A DNA stretch of 64,000 nucleotides from Sphingopyxis sp. YR583. Its GTDB lineage: Bacteria; Pseudomonadota; Alphaproteobacteria; Sphingomonadales; Sphingomonadaceae. The DNA lies in the NCBI RefSeq assembly GCF_900108295.1, contig NZ_FNWK01000001.1:1736001-1800000 (forward strand), given 5' to 3'. Under the pieces are notes generated by a model. It worked only from the letters and a program-made list of their open reading frames with translations, made no database searches and was not told the DNA's origin. The position numbers and the translations under genes are program-made. This document shows positions 9,282 through 19,555 of this stretch, in pieces. Every line of letters starts with the position of its first letter. Positions within the stretch are counted from its first letter, which is position 1.

Positions 9282-10274
9282 TCATCGTCCTTCGGGTCGC
9301 AGCGGCCGGCTGAGCAGGGCCTGAATGGCGTCGCCGACGCGCGTTTCGCCGGAAACAAGGCGCGCGACGGTGTCGGTGATCGGCATGTCGATGCCATCGG
9401 CGCGCGCGGCTGCGGCGACGACGGGTGCGCTGAACGCTCCCTCGGCAACGGTACGGCGGTCGGCCATCAGCACCTCGGCGGCTTCACCGCGGCCGAGCCC
9501 CTGTCCGAGCGCGAAGTTGCGCGAATTCGACGATGTGCAGGTCAGCACAAGGTCACCGAGGCCTGCAAGCCCCGCAAGCGTTTCGGCCTGTGCGCCGCGC
9601 GCGAGGCCAAAACGCGTCATTTCGGCGAAGCCGCGGCTGATGAGCGCAGCGCGCGCGTTGAGCCCGAGTCCGGCGCCATCGACAATGCCGCAGGCGATCG
9701 CGAGGATGTTCTTCACCGCCCCGCCAATCTCGGCGCCGATCACATCGGTCGAAACATAGGGACGGAAATGCGGGCGCGCGAGCGCATGTGCGATATCGGT
9801 TGCGAGTTCGACATCGGCGGCGGCGAGGGTGATTGCTGTGGGGAGGCCGGCGGCGACTTCGTGCGCGAAGGTCGGGCCGGACAGCACGGCGTGCGGCCGC
9901 TGCGGCGTGAGGTCGCGCGCCATGTCGATCGGGAAGGCGAAGCTGCCTGCCTCCATGCCCTTGCTGCAAAAGATCAGCGGCGCGTTACCCGTCGGAAGGT
10001 CGGTCAGCACGGCGCGCAAGAAGGGCACGGGGACGACGACGAGCAGCGCGTCGAGATCGGCCATGTCGGCAAGATGGCCGGTTGCGGTGAGCGAGGGAGA
10101 AAGTGCCGCATCGGGAAGGAAAGCCCGGTTGCGGTGTCCGGTATTGATATCGGCGACGACATCCTCTTCGCGCGCCCATAGTCGCACAGGTGCACCGTCG
10201 GCGGCGAGGAGCTGTGCGAGCGCGGTTCCCCACGCGCCGCCGCCAATCACGCCGAAGTTGGCATATGACGTCAT
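9282..10274 (-). CDS. gpsA: Glycerol-3-phosphate dehydrogenase [NAD(P)+]
   Basis: Makes sn-glycerol-3-phosphate from dihydroxyacetone phosphate for phospholipid synthesis. The 330-residue enzyme has the Rossmann motif [10 protein letters not shown] near residue 10, the GPTFAHEVA segment, and the catalytic-lysine region [17 protein letters not shown] 10274 overlaps the stop of tsaD (ATGA), so gpsA is translationally coupled to it. The longer frame upstream of 10274 is an out-of-frame reading of tsaD. Confidence 0.95.
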   Translation of the reverse strand: MTSYANFGVIGGGAWGTALAQLLAADGAPVRLWAREEDVVADINTGHRNRAFLPDAALSPSLTATGHLADMADLDALLVVVPVPFLRAVLTDLPTGNAPLIFCSKGMEAGSFAFPIDMARDLTPQRPHAVLSGPTFAHEVAAGLPTAITLAAADVELATDIAHALARPHFRPYVSTDVIGAEIGGAVKNILAIACGIVDGAGLGLNARAALISRGFAEMTRFGLARGAQAETLAGLAGLGDLVLTCTSSNSRNFALGQGLGRGEAAEVLMADRRTVAEGAFSAPVVAAAARADGIDMPITDTVARLVSGETRVGDAIQALLSRPLRPEGR

Positions 10275-11305
10275 GCTTTCACTCCAGCTCCGCGCACGGC
10301 TTCGGCATCCGGATCGAGAGGCCAGCGCGGGCGCGCGGCGGTGTCGAGCGGGTCGGTGAGGCCTGCCGTGAAACGTTCGGCGCCCGCCCACGCGATCATC
10401 GCGCCATTGTCGGTGCAAAGCCACAGCGGCGGCGCCACGAAAGGCTTGTCGAAGCGTGCGGCGAGATCGGTCAGCGCGCCGCGAATCGCGCCGTTGGCGG
10501 CGACCCCGCCCGCGACGACGAAGGCGGTTGCGTCGGGACAGGCGGCAAGCGCGATCCGGCTCCGGTCGACGAGGCAATCGACGACGGCCTGCTGGAAGGA
10601 GGCGGCGAGATCGGGGATGGAGTGCGCACCCGATGCGGCGGCGCGCGCAACAGCGCTTTTGAGCCCGGCGAAGGAAAAATGCGGTTCGGCGCTGCCGACG
10701 AGCGGGCGCGGCAGCGGAACCGCATGCGGATCGCCATCCTTTGCCACGCGCTCGACAGCGGGGCCGCCCGGATAGCCGAGCCCGAGCAGCTTTGCGGTCT
10801 TGTCGAAGGCTTCGCCCGCAGCGTCGTCGATCGTCGTTGCGAGGCGGCGATAGTCGCCGACCCCGCGCACGAGCAGCAACTGGCAATGCCCGCCCGAGAC
10901 GAGCAGCAACAGATAGGGAAATTCGAGACCCGGTTCGGCAAGGCGGGGGCTCAGTGCGTGGCCTTCGAGGTGATTGACCGCGATCAACGGCTTGTTTGCG
11001 GCGTGCGCGAGCGCCTTGCCGGTGACGAGCCCGACCATGACGCCGCCGATCAGCCCCGGCCCCGCGGTTGCGGCGATCGCGTCGACATCGGCGAGCGACA
11101 CGCCGGCGTCGGCGAGCACGCCTTCGACGATCGGCGCGAGCCGGTCGACATGTGCGCGTGCCGCGATTTCGGGAACGACGCCGCCATAGGGGCTATGTTC
11201 GGCCTCCTGCCCCGCGACGCGGTACGCCAATATGCGCCGTTCGCTGTCGACGAGCGCTGCCGCGGTTTCGTCGCAGCTCGATTCAAGGCCGAGGATCAGG
11301 GTCAT
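10271..11305 (-). CDS. tsaD: tRNA N6-threonylcarbamoyladenosine transferase TsaD
   Basis: Transfers the threonylcarbamoyl group to A37 of ANN-decoding tRNAs, working with TsaB, TsaC and TsaE. The 344-residue ASKHA-fold protein begins [15 protein letters not shown] and carries the metal-binding HLEGHALS motif and [12 protein letters not shown] 11305 gives the conserved N-terminus. The gene is divergent from hemC with 63 bases between the starts, the usual alphaproteobacterial hemC/tsaD arrangement. Confidence 0.96.
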   Translation of the reverse strand: MTLILGLESSCDETAAALVDSERRILAYRVAGQEAEHSPYGGVVPEIAARAHVDRLAPIVEGVLADAGVSLADVDAIAATAGPGLIGGVMVGLVTGKALAHAANKPLIAVNHLEGHALSPRLAEPGLEFPYLLLLVSGGHCQLLLVRGVGDYRRLATTIDDAAGEAFDKTAKLLGLGYPGGPAVERVAKDGDPHAVPLPRPLVGSAEPHFSFAGLKSAVARAAASGAHSIPDLAASFQQAVVDCLVDRSRIALAACPDATAFVVAGGVAANGAIRGALTDLAARFDKPFVAPPLWLCTDNGAMIAWAGAERFTAGLTDPLDTAARPRWPLDPDAEAVRGAGVKA

Positions 11306-11368
11306 ATTGTTGCGCGTTCCTTTACCCGCCCCTTTATCGGCAGGGCAAGCCGCGCTAGCAGCTTGCGC

Positions 11369-12316
11369 ATGAATGGACTTCCCACCCCCGAAAACCCGCT
11401 GCGGATCGGCACAAGAGCCTCCCCGCTCGCGATGGCACAGGCGCATATGGCGATGGCGGCGCTGATTGCCAGCCATAGTATCGACATGGCGGCGCTTGAA
11501 ATCGTGCCGATGACCGCGACGGGCGACAAGATTCAGGACCGCGCGCTGGCCGAGGTCGGCGGCAAGGCACTGTGGACGCGCGAACTCGACGCTGCGCTCG
11601 ACGCCGGAGCGATCGATATCGCGGTCCATTCGCTTAAGGATGTCGAAACGCTGCGCGACGCGCGCTTTTTCCTGGGTGCGATGCTCGAACGCGCCGATCC
11701 GCGCGACCGGCTGGTCGTACGCGAGGGGATCGCGGCGGCGGCGATCGCCGACCTGCCGCACGGCGCGCGGCTCGGAACGAGCAGCCCGCGGCGTGCGGCG
11801 CAGGTGAAGCGGATCCGGCCCGACCTCGAAACCGTGCTGCTGCGCGGCAATGTCGCGACGCGGCTTGCGAAGATCGCGGCCGGCGATGCCGATGCGACGC
11901 TGCTTGCGGCGGCCGGGCTCGAACGGCTCGGGATGCACGACATCGGGACGGTGCAGGAGGCGAGCCTGCTGCTTCCCGCCGCGTCGCAAGGCGCGATCGG
12001 GATCGAATGCCGGGCCGACGATGCCGCGACGCGCGCATTGCTCGCCGCGGTCGATCATACGCCAACCCATCTTGCTGTCGCGGCCGAGCGCGAATTTCTG
12101 GCGGCACTCGGCGGCGATTGCCGGTCGCCCGTCGCGGCGCATGCGTCGTGGCAAGATGATGGCGCACTGCGCCTCGATGCCGAGATTTTTTCCGAAGACG
12201 GCGCCGATCACGCCGCAGGGCATGTCGTCGTCACCGATTCGGGAACGGTCCCGGCGCTGGCGCGCCGGCTGATCGAACAGGCGCCCGACAGCGTCCGGCG
12301 CCTGTTCGCGGCATGA
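11369..12316 (+). CDS. hemC: Porphobilinogen deaminase (hydroxymethylbilane synthase)
   Basis: Condenses four porphobilinogens to hydroxymethylbilane in tetrapyrrole synthesis. The 315-residue enzyme has [14 protein letters not shown] near the N-terminus, the HSLKDVE substrate loop, [11 protein letters not shown], and the [10 protein letters not shown] motif whose cysteine holds the dipyrromethane cofactor. ATG 11369 leaves a short extension before the conserved RIGTR segment. The next gene, hemD, overlaps by 4 bases. Confidence 0.96.
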   Translation: MNGLPTPENPLRIGTRASPLAMAQAHMAMAALIASHSIDMAALEIVPMTATGDKIQDRALAEVGGKALWTRELDAALDAGAIDIAVHSLKDVETLRDARFFLGAMLERADPRDRLVVREGIAAAAIADLPHGARLGTSSPRRAAQVKRIRPDLETVLLRGNVATRLAKIAAGDADATLLAAAGLERLGMHDIGTVQEASLLLPAASQGAIGIECRADDAATRALLAAVDHTPTHLAVAAEREFLAALGGDCRSPVAAHASWQDDGALRLDAEIFSEDGADHAAGHVVVTDSGTVPALARRLIEQAPDSVRRLFAA

Positions 12317-13002
12317 CCGCCTCCCCGCCGCTGATCGTGACGCGGCCCGAGCCGGGTAACGCGGCGACGGTCGAACGGGCGAGGGCGATGGGATTCGAAG
12401 CGTTTGCGATGCCGCTTTTCGACGCGCGGCCGGTCGACTGGACGCCGCCGCGAGCCGGCGATTACGATGCCTTGCTGCTGACCAGTGCCTTCGCTGCACG
12501 CTTGGCCGGGCAGGGGCTCGCCGAACTGGCATCGCTGCCTGTCCATGCCGTCGGTACAGCGACGGCGCGCGCGGCAGAGGCGGCGGGTCTGACGGTGGCC
12601 ATGACCGGATCGGCGGGCGCGCAGCGACTTCTTGACGACATGACGTCGGCAAATATCCGAAATATATTATGGCTTTGCGGCCAGGACCGGTCCGAATTCA
12701 GCGCGCTGGACGTCGCGGTCGTGCCGCTGCCCTGCTATGCCGTCGATCCGGTTCCTCCGCCCGCCGGATGGACCGAGCTGACGGCCGCGCCTGCCATCCT
12801 GCTTGCGCATTCGATGCGCGCGGCGCGGCGCATATCCGATCTTGTCGGTATGAGGCGCGATCATCTGTCGCTGGTCGCGATCAGCCCCGCGGTCGCGGCG
12901 GCGGCGGGTACAGGCTGGCGCGACCTTGCCATTGCGGAACAGCCGGACGATGTCGCAATATTGGCACAGGCGCGCGCTTTGTGGCACAAAGGTACGAAAT
13001 AG
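12313..13002 (+). CDS. hemD: Uroporphyrinogen-III synthase
   Basis: Cyclises hydroxymethylbilane with inversion of ring D. The 229-residue protein has weak sequence conservation, as is usual for HemD. The two-domain pattern is visible: [12 protein letters not shown] and [15 protein letters not shown] in the first half, [12 protein letters not shown] and [13 protein letters not shown] in the second. It starts inside the hemC stop (ATGA overlap), so its identity is firmly backed by position. Confidence 0.92.
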   Translation: MTASPPLIVTRPEPGNAATVERARAMGFEAFAMPLFDARPVDWTPPRAGDYDALLLTSAFAARLAGQGLAELASLPVHAVGTATARAAEAAGLTVAMTGSAGAQRLLDDMTSANIRNILWLCGQDRSEFSALDVAVVPLPCYAVDPVPPPAGWTELTAAPAILLAHSMRAARRISDLVGMRRDHLSLVAISPAVAAAAGTGWRDLAIAEQPDDVAILAQARALWHKGTK

Positions 13003-13021
13003 GGTCGTTCGAAAGAGAAAC

Positions 13022-13918
13022 ATGGCAATCGACAGCATCGACACGTCGTCGTCGGCGGACGAGGCGATCCCTGCACGGGGACTATCGTTTCGCGCTATCG
13101 CCATCGGTGCCTTCCTGCTGCTCCTGATCGGTATCGGCGGCGGCGGGTGGGCTGTGAATCGCTGGCTGACGGGCGACAATCTGCCGCCTCCGGCAAAAAT
13201 GATCGGCGCGCCCGCCGGCACCGCCAGTCCGCCCGCGGTCAAAAGCGGGGGGGCAGCCGCGCTGCCGATGGTGTCGCCGGTCGACGGGGCCGATGCGCTG
13301 GCGACGCGCGTCGCCGAACTCGAACAGCGGCTGTCGCGGATCACGCTCGAGGCCGAATCGGCGTCGGGCAATGCCTCGCGCGCCGAGGGGCTGCTCGTGG
13401 CCTTTGCCGTGCGCCGTGCGCTCGATCGCGGGCTGTCGCTCGGCTATCTCGATGCGCAGCTTCGTCTGCGTTTCGGCGACGACCAACCCAATGCGGTCAA
13501 GACGATCATCGAAACGTCGCGCGAACCGGTGACACTCGAACAGCTTCGCGCCGAACTCGATGCGATGGCGCCGCAGCTCGTCGGGCGCGGCGGCGACGAT
13601 AATGGCAGCCTGTGGACCGGGCTGCGCCGCGAACTGGGCGAGCTGTTCGTCGTGCGCGCTGCGGGAACGCAGTCGCCGCGCGCGTCCGAACGGCTCGATC
13701 GCGCGCGGCGCTATCTGACCGCAGGACAGGCCGACCTTGCGATCGCCGAGGTCGAGGCAATGCCCGGGTCGGACGTCGCGAGCGAATGGCTGATCGAGGC
13801 GCGGCGCTATCATGAGGCACGGCGCGCGCTTGACCTGATCGAGACGGCGGCGATATTGGAGCCGCGTGACAGCCCCGCTGCCGCGATGGCCCGCAAAACG
13901 GCCGAACCGACCCCATAG
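13022..13918 (+). CDS. Mitofilin-like (alpha-Mic60 type) inner-membrane protein
   Basis: A 298-residue protein with one N-terminal membrane helix (about residues 25-45), a proline/alanine linker, a predicted coiled coil ([20 protein letters not shown]) and an alpha-helical C-terminal domain. This layout and its place directly after hemC-hemD match the COG4223 family, the bacterial homologues of Mic60 that shape intracytoplasmic membranes in alphaproteobacteria. It lies 19 bases after hemD, probably in the same operon. ATG 13022 is chosen because the frame upstream is a shadow of hemD. The C-terminal mitofilin signature is weak here. Confidence 0.7.
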   Translation: MAIDSIDTSSSADEAIPARGLSFRAIAIGAFLLLLIGIGGGGWAVNRWLTGDNLPPPAKMIGAPAGTASPPAVKSGGAAALPMVSPVDGADALATRVAELEQRLSRITLEAESASGNASRAEGLLVAFAVRRALDRGLSLGYLDAQLRLRFGDDQPNAVKTIIETSREPVTLEQLRAELDAMAPQLVGRGGDDNGSLWTGLRRELGELFVVRAAGTQSPRASERLDRARRYLTAGQADLAIAEVEAMPGSDVASEWLIEARRYHEARRALDLIETAAILEPRDSPAAAMARKTAEPTP

Positions 13919-13970
13919 CGTGCGAGCCTCTCGAGGGGCTGCCCGCCCTTTAGAGAGAAAGCGCCCTTCC

Positions 13971-15173
13971 ATGGCCCTCGCCGATCCGCAGCGCATCGAA
14001 GCGCTCGACCCGCTCGATCCCCTCCAGCTCGATGCGGAGCTGAGCGAAGAGGAGCGGATGGTCCGCGACACGGCGCGCTCCTATGCGACCGACGCCCTGC
14101 TGCCGCGCGTAACGTCGGCGTTTCTCGATGAGCGGTTCGACCGCGAGATCATGTCCGAAATGGGCGCGCTCGGCCTGCTCGGCGCGACGATCGACCCCGA
14201 ATATGGCGGCGCGGGTCTGAATTATGTCAGCTACGGCCTGATCGCGCGCGAAGTCGAGCGCATCGATTCGGGCTATCGCTCGGCCTGCTCGGTGCAGAGC
14301 AGCCTCGTGATCCACCCGATCAACGCCTATGGCAGCGAGGAGCAGAAGCGCAAATATCTGCCCGGGCTGACCTCGGGCGAACTCGTCGGCTGTTTCGGCC
14401 TGACCGAGCCCGACGCGGGCAGCGACCCCGGCGGCATGCGCACCCGGGCCGAGAAAATCGAGGGCGGCTATCGCCTCAAGGGCGCGAAGATGTGGATCAC
14501 CAATTCGCCGATCGCCGACGTCTTCGTCGTCTGGGCGAAGTCCGACGCGCATGACGGCGCGATCCGCGGTTTCGTGCTCGAAAAGGGCATGAAGGGCCTG
14601 TCGGCGCCCAAGATCGAGGGCAAGGTCTCGCTGCGCGCGTCGGTTACCGGCGAGATCGTCATGGATTCGGTCGAGGTCGGCGAAGATGCGCTGCTGCCGC
14701 ATGTTTCGGGCCTGAAAGGTCCGTTCGGCTGTCTAAACCGCGCGCGTTACGGCATCGGCTGGGGCGCGATGGGCGCCGCCGAATTCTGCTATGAAGCGGC
14801 ACGCAATTATACCGGCGAACGCAAGCAGTTCGGACGCCCGCTCGCGGCGAACCAGATCGTGCAATTGAAGCTCGCGAACATGCTCACCGAAATCGCGCTC
14901 GGCACGCAGGCGGCGCTGCGCGTCGGCCGGCTGATCGACGAGGGACGGCTCGTTCCCGACGCGATCAGCCTTCTGAAGCGCAACAATTGCGGCAAGGCGC
15001 TCGATATCGCGCGCGTCGCGCGCGATATGCACGGCGGCAACGGCATTTCGGCCGACTATCATGTAATCCGCCATGCGGTGAACCTCGAAACCGTGAACAC
15101 TTATGAGGGCACGCACGACGTTCATGCACTGATCCTTGGCCGCGCGATCACGGGCATTTCGGCTTTTGCCTGA
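13971..15173 (+). CDS. gcdH: Glutaryl-CoA dehydrogenase
   Basis: FAD enzyme that oxidatively decarboxylates glutaryl-CoA to crotonyl-CoA in lysine, tryptophan and glutarate breakdown. The 400-residue protein shows [29 protein letters not shown] and [12 protein letters not shown]. The C-terminal [20 protein letters not shown] carries the catalytic glutamate near residue 379 and closely follows known GCDH sequences. A class III CoA-transferase follows at once, as in glutarate catabolic units. Confidence 0.94.
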   Translation: MALADPQRIEALDPLDPLQLDAELSEEERMVRDTARSYATDALLPRVTSAFLDERFDREIMSEMGALGLLGATIDPEYGGAGLNYVSYGLIAREVERIDSGYRSACSVQSSLVIHPINAYGSEEQKRKYLPGLTSGELVGCFGLTEPDAGSDPGGMRTRAEKIEGGYRLKGAKMWITNSPIADVFVVWAKSDAHDGAIRGFVLEKGMKGLSAPKIEGKVSLRASVTGEIVMDSVEVGEDALLPHVSGLKGPFGCLNRARYGIGWGAMGAAEFCYEAARNYTGERKQFGRPLAANQIVQLKLANMLTEIALGTQAALRVGRLIDEGRLVPDAISLLKRNNCGKALDIARVARDMHGGNGISADYHVIRHAVNLETVNTYEGTHDVHALILGRAITGISAFA

Positions 15174-15177
15174 GCCT

Positions 15178-16302
15178 TTGGGCTTGAAACCTCTGCAGGG
15201 CATCCGCGTCATCGAACTGGCGCGGGTGCTCGCGGGCCCTTGGTGCGGGCAATTGCTTGCCGATCTCGGCGCCGAGGTGGTCAAGGTCGAACGACCCGGC
15301 GCTGGCGACGATACGCGCGAATGGGGACCGCCCTTCGTGACGGGACCGGACGGCGAAGCGCTCGGCGCGGCTTATTACCACAGCTGCAATCGCGGCAAGC
15401 GCAGCGTTGCGATCGATATTGCGTCGGCCGAAGGACAGGCAGACGTGCGTGCGCTGCTCGCCGATGCCGATGTAGTCATCGAAAATTACAAGGTCGGCGG
15501 GCTCGTCAAATATGGGCTCGACCCGGCGCGATTGCGCGCGGATTTTCCACAGCTCGTGGTCTGTTCGATCACAGGCTTCGGCCAGACCGGGCCCTATGCG
15601 CACCGCGCGGGCTATGATTATATCGTGCAGGCGATGAGCGGCTTCATGTCGCTGACCGGCGATCCCGACGGGCCACCGCAAAAGGCGGGAATTGCCTACG
15701 CCGATATCTTCACCGGCATGTATTCGGCGGTCGCGATCCTGGCTGCACTGCGACGTCGTGACGTCACGGGCGAGGGGGCGCATGTCGACATGGCATTGCT
15801 CGATAGCCAGGTCGCGGTGCTTGCCAACCAGGCGGCCAACTATCTGGCAAGCGGTATCGTGCCGAAACGGATGGGCAACGCACATGTCAATGTCGTTCCC
15901 TATCAGGTGTTTGCGACCGCCGACGGCCAACTGGTCATTGCGGTCGGAAACGACGGCCAATATCGGAAGCTGTGCGCCATATTGGGAGTGCCCGAATGGG
16001 CCGACGATGTGCGCTTTGCGAATAATGCGGCGCGGCTCGCAAACCGGGCCGAGCTGATCCCGCTGCTGGCGGCGAAGATCGCCACATGGGATGCGCAGCC
16101 GCTGTCGCTCGCGCTCGAGGCCGAGGGTGTGCCCGCAGGACCGATCAACGATCTGGCCCAGGTGTTCGCTGACCCGCAGGTTCAGGCGCGGGGTATGCGC
16201 TTCCGTCCCGAAGGTGCGTCGATCGACGGGGTTGCGAGCCCGATCGTCATCGACGGCGAGCGTATGGTCGCCGCCACCGGGGCGCCGCCGCTCGTCCCAT
16301 AG
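15178..16302 (+). CDS. Class III (CaiB/BaiF) CoA-transferase, probably glutarate CoA-transferase
   Basis: Family III CoA-transferase of about 374 residues. It begins LQGIRVIELARVLAGPWCGQ, and the conserved aspartate that carries the acyl anhydride lies in AYADIFTGMYS. Position right after gcdH suggests it loads glutarate with CoA, as GcdG does in pseudomonads and SUGCT in animals (inference from context). No ATG exists near the conserved N-terminus. TTG codons at 15178 and 15184, just past the gcdH stop, are the likeliest starts; an earlier TTG at 15136 would overlap gcdH. Confidence 0.85.
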   Translation: MGLKPLQGIRVIELARVLAGPWCGQLLADLGAEVVKVERPGAGDDTREWGPPFVTGPDGEALGAAYYHSCNRGKRSVAIDIASAEGQADVRALLADADVVIENYKVGGLVKYGLDPARLRADFPQLVVCSITGFGQTGPYAHRAGYDYIVQAMSGFMSLTGDPDGPPQKAGIAYADIFTGMYSAVAILAALRRRDVTGEGAHVDMALLDSQVAVLANQAANYLASGIVPKRMGNAHVNVVPYQVFATADGQLVIAVGNDGQYRKLCAILGVPEWADDVRFANNAARLANRAELIPLLAAKIATWDAQPLSLALEAEGVPAGPINDLAQVFADPQVQARGMRFRPEGASIDGVASPIVIDGERMVAATGAPPLVP

Positions 16303-16333
16303 AAAAAGGGGCGCCGAACGGACGCCCCTTTCC
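16303..16333. terminator. Bidirectional hairpin terminator
   Basis: A GGGGCG/CGCCCC stem with A-rich left and T-rich right flanks lies between the converging CoA-transferase and TonB receptor genes. It would give a U-tract on either strand. Confidence 0.7.
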
Positions 16334-16353
16334 CCCTTTTTACATGCGCCGGC

Positions 16354-18714
16354 TCAGAATTTGACCGTGCCGGTAACGAAGACCTGCCGCGGATTGCCGT
16401 AGAATGCGGTGACCACGCCTTCCTGTCCCAGACCGGGCGTCACGTTGCCGGCCTGCGTCAGGATGGGCACGCCCGTCGTCGGGTTGACCGCGACGAACTG
16501 ATAGCCCGAAGTCTTGTACTGCTTGTCCAATATATTCTTGGCATGCAGGCCGATCGAAAAGCCGTCGTCGCTCGACGACCAGACCAGATTCGCATCCCAC
16601 AGGGCATAGCCCTTCTGATCGAGATAGGGGCTCGGGGTTTCGAACTGCGTGGTCTTGCTGCGATAGGACAGCGTGGTTGACGCGTTGATCGAGCCCGAGA
16701 AGCCCGGGAACTGCCCCGAGAGCGTGCCCGATGCGGTCCATTTGGGCGTGTTCTGGATGTCCCGGTAGTCGGCGACGTCGACGCCCAGATTGTTGATGAA
16801 CTTCAGATATTTCCCATCGATATAGCCAAGCGTCCCCGCGAGGTTGATCGCCGATCCGTCCCCGGCAAAATCGCGTGCCAGCGTGGCGGAGCTTTCGACC
16901 TCGACCCCCTGCAAGCGCGCCTTCGAGGCGTTGGTCGTGATCCCGGCGAAGGTTTCGAACACGCCATCGCCATTATTGTCGACACCGACCGAACCGGGGA
17001 TCTGCACATCCTTGTAATCGGCGCGGAAGCCCGTGACGGCAAGGCGCAGGCGGCCGTCAGCCAGCGATCCTTTGTACCCGATTTCATAGCTGTCGACCGT
17101 TTCCGGATCGAAGGTCAGGAAATTGAAGATCTCGTCATAGCTGCGCACGCCGTCGCGATTGGTATCCGGGGCGCCGGTGGAGTTGCCCCGCGGGTCGAAA
17201 CCGCCGCCTTTGAAGCCGCTCGAATAGGATGCGTAGATCAGATGATCATCGGTCGGCTTGAATGCGATCGAGGCGCGCGGGGTGAATTTGGTGAACTTGC
17301 GCGAGCCCGCGAAATCGGAATCGGTGACCAGCGAAATCGGCGCATTGCCGCCCAGCTGGGGATCGGGCCCCAAAATCCGGCGCTGTTTCAGGATGCGGGC
17401 GTCGCGAACGTCGGACGTGTAGCGCCCGCCGACCGAGATCGAAAGCTGATCGGTGACGTCATAGGTGAAATCACCGAACGCCGACCATGTGTCGGTCTTG
17501 ACCGTGCCGCCCGTGTAGGACGAGAATTGCGGGAAGCCGAGAAGGTTGCCGGTGGTATAAAGCAACACGTCGAAATTGGTGATCGCCGACGCATTGAGAT
17601 AATAGAAGCCGACCAGACCGTTCAGCCTGTCGCTTTGATAGAGAATCTGGAATTCCTGGCTGAGCTGCTCATTCTTGTAGAGGCCGGGAACGTCGACATC
17701 GACAGCGGGAAGCGCGTCGAAATCGATCGGGCCGAAGCTCGTGTCCTTGCGCCAGGCGCTGATGCTACGCACCGTGACCGTGTCCGACAGGTCGGCCGAG
17801 ACATTCATCGAGAGACCATAAGCCTCGATATCCTGCTTCGGCGTGACGAGGCCGCCTCGGGTGTCGTAGACATCGTCGAGTACGGGCGTTCCGGTCTGCA
17901 GGCTGCGGATCAGGCGGTGGCCGCCGCGCGGCTGCGACTTGTCCTTGGTATAGTCGCCCGAAATGCGGATCAGCACCGGTTCGCCATAGCCACCGAATTC
18001 GACGGTGCCCCGCCCTGCCCAGATATCCTTGTTATAATTGTCGAGTCCGGTCGTCAGATTCTTGCCGAACCCGCCGCGTGACAGCCGCGCAACCGACCCG
18101 CCGACGCGGAGGAGGTCGCCAATCGGCGCACTGGCGGTGATGACACCCTCTGCCTGGTCATAGGTGCCATAGGTCGCGCGCAGCTTCAGCGAAAAATCCT
18201 GCGGCAGCGTCTTGGTGACATATTTGACCGCGCCGCCGATGGTGTTGCGACCGTAAAGCGTGCCTTGCGGACCACGCAAAATCTCGATCCGTTCCACATC
18301 GTAAATGTCGAGCACGGCGGCCTGCGGGCGGTTGAGATAGACATCGTCGAGATAGATGCCGACGCCGGCCTCAAATCCGCCGACCGGATCCTGCTGCCCG
18401 ACGCCGCGGATGAACGCGGTCAGCGTCGAATTGGTCGCGCGCGAGTTTTCCAGCGTGACGTTGGGCGTCGTGTCGGAAATGGCGGTGATGTCGGACGCGC
18501 CCGATTGCTCCAGCGCCGCACCCGAATAAGCGGTAACCGCAATCGGCACGTCGAGCAGCGATTCTTCGCGGCGGCGAGCGGTGACGACGATGTCTCCGTC
18601 GCTGGAGTCGGTCGTGCCCGCTTCCTGCGCGAAAGCGGCGGGGACGAAGGCGATCATCGGAAGCGCGCTGGTGGCAAGGACGGCACGGCGCAGCGGGCGG
18701 GCGAAAGGACGCAT
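16354..18714 (-). CDS. TonB-dependent outer-membrane receptor
   Basis: A 786-residue receptor. A cleavable signal peptide ends near AFAQEA, a TonB-box-like DIVVTARRREES follows, and the plug domain contains FIRGVGQQDP and RIEILRGPQGTLYGRNTIGG. The beta-barrel runs to a C-terminal phenylalanine (VKF). ATG 18714 is chosen because GGGAG lies 7 bases before it and a signal peptide begins there; the 54 extra codons upstream have no such features. The plug resembles sphingomonad receptors near catabolic genes, but the ligand is unknown. Divergent from a TetR regulator that probably controls it. Confidence 0.92.
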   Translation of the reverse strand: MRPFARPLRRAVLATSALPMIAFVPAAFAQEAGTTDSSDGDIVVTARRREESLLDVPIAVTAYSGAALEQSGASDITAISDTTPNVTLENSRATNSTLTAFIRGVGQQDPVGGFEAGVGIYLDDVYLNRPQAAVLDIYDVERIEILRGPQGTLYGRNTIGGAVKYVTKTLPQDFSLKLRATYGTYDQAEGVITASAPIGDLLRVGGSVARLSRGGFGKNLTTGLDNYNKDIWAGRGTVEFGGYGEPVLIRISGDYTKDKSQPRGGHRLIRSLQTGTPVLDDVYDTRGGLVTPKQDIEAYGLSMNVSADLSDTVTVRSISAWRKDTSFGPIDFDALPAVDVDVPGLYKNEQLSQEFQILYQSDRLNGLVGFYYLNASAITNFDVLLYTTGNLLGFPQFSSYTGGTVKTDTWSAFGDFTYDVTDQLSISVGGRYTSDVRDARILKQRRILGPDPQLGGNAPISLVTDSDFAGSRKFTKFTPRASIAFKPTDDHLIYASYSSGFKGGGFDPRGNSTGAPDTNRDGVRSYDEIFNFLTFDPETVDSYEIGYKGSLADGRLRLAVTGFRADYKDVQIPGSVGVDNNGDGVFETFAGITTNASKARLQGVEVESSATLARDFAGDGSAINLAGTLGYIDGKYLKFINNLGVDVADYRDIQNTPKWTASGTLSGQFPGFSGSINASTTLSYRSKTTQFETPSPYLDQKGYALWDANLVWSSSDDGFSIGLHAKNILDKQYKTSGYQFVAVNPTTGVPILTQAGNVTPGLGQEGVVTAFYGNPRQVFVTGTVKF

Positions 18715-18813
18715 ATGACTCTCCCATGTGGCGGGTGACCCCTCGCCACCCTGTTCTGGTTTTCTTGGGCCGGTGCTTGCCAAGCCGCGTCGCATCCAAT
18801 AATGAAACATGAA

Positions 18814-18829
18814 CCAAGTTTCAACTTGG
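18814..18829. promoter_or_regulatory. Perfect palindrome, candidate TetR operator
   Basis: CCAAGTTTCAACTTGG, two 7-base arms around TC, lies in the 205-base gap between the TonB receptor and the TetR gene. Its size and symmetry fit a TetR-family operator controlling both promoters. Confidence 0.6.
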
Positions 18830-18919
18830 AATGTGCAGCCGTCGTTTTTTGCTTGCCAGTGGTGCGAAAAAGCCACGATGCAGGATTGGGGCAGCGACGG
18901 AGGGGAGACGAGGACCGTT

Positions 18920-19555
18920 ATGGATCAACCGCCAGCCGCGACAGCAAGGGTCGATAGCGAAGCGCGCGACAAGACGCCGCGCACCGAGCGCGGGCGACGC
19001 ACGCTGCGCAAGCTGCTCGACGCGGCGGCGATCGAATTCGGCGAACGCGGCTTTCACGAGGCATCGATCAGCGCGATCACGCGCCGCGCGGGGACGGCGC
19101 TCGGCAGCTTCTACACCTATTTCGATTCGAAAGAGGAAATCTTCCAGGCGCTCGTTCGCTATATGAGCGAGCAGCTCCGCGATCATGTCACGCCGCTGGT
19201 TCAGGCGGCACCCGACGAGATCAGCGCCGAACGCATCGGGCTCGAATCCTATTTGGGCTTCGTGCGCGAGCATAAGGAGATTTACCGCATCATCGATGAG
19301 GCGGAATTCGTCGATTATGAAAGCTATCGCCGTCATTATGAAACCACCGTCGCGCGCGTGCGTCAGCGGCTGGAGAATGGCGCGGCGCGGGGCGAAATCC
19401 GCGATGACGTCAGCGAAATCCACGCATGGGCGATCGGTGGGATGAACGTGTTCCTGGGAATGCGCTATGGCCTGTGGGATACCGAGAGCGATATTTCGGA
19501 GATTGCGCGGATCGCGAACGACCTGCTCGCCAACGGGTTGAAAAAGCCGGATTAG
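18920..19555 (+). CDS. TetR/AcrR-family transcriptional regulator
   Basis: A 211-residue regulator. The N-terminal HTH is clear: LLDAAAIEFGERGFHEASIS, then ITRRAGTALGSFYTYFDSKEEIF. The C-terminal half is a typical variable ligand-binding domain. ATG 18920 is preferred, with AGGA 6 bases before it; ATG codons at 18809 and 18878 would add a tail, and the first would run across the palindromic operator candidate. Divergent from a TonB receptor, which it probably represses. The ligand is unknown. Confidence 0.9.
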   Translation: MDQPPAATARVDSEARDKTPRTERGRRTLRKLLDAAAIEFGERGFHEASISAITRRAGTALGSFYTYFDSKEEIFQALVRYMSEQLRDHVTPLVQAAPDEISAERIGLESYLGFVREHKEIYRIIDEAEFVDYESYRRHYETTVARVRQRLENGAARGEIRDDVSEIHAWAIGGMNVFLGMRYGLWDTESDISEIARIANDLLANGLKKPD

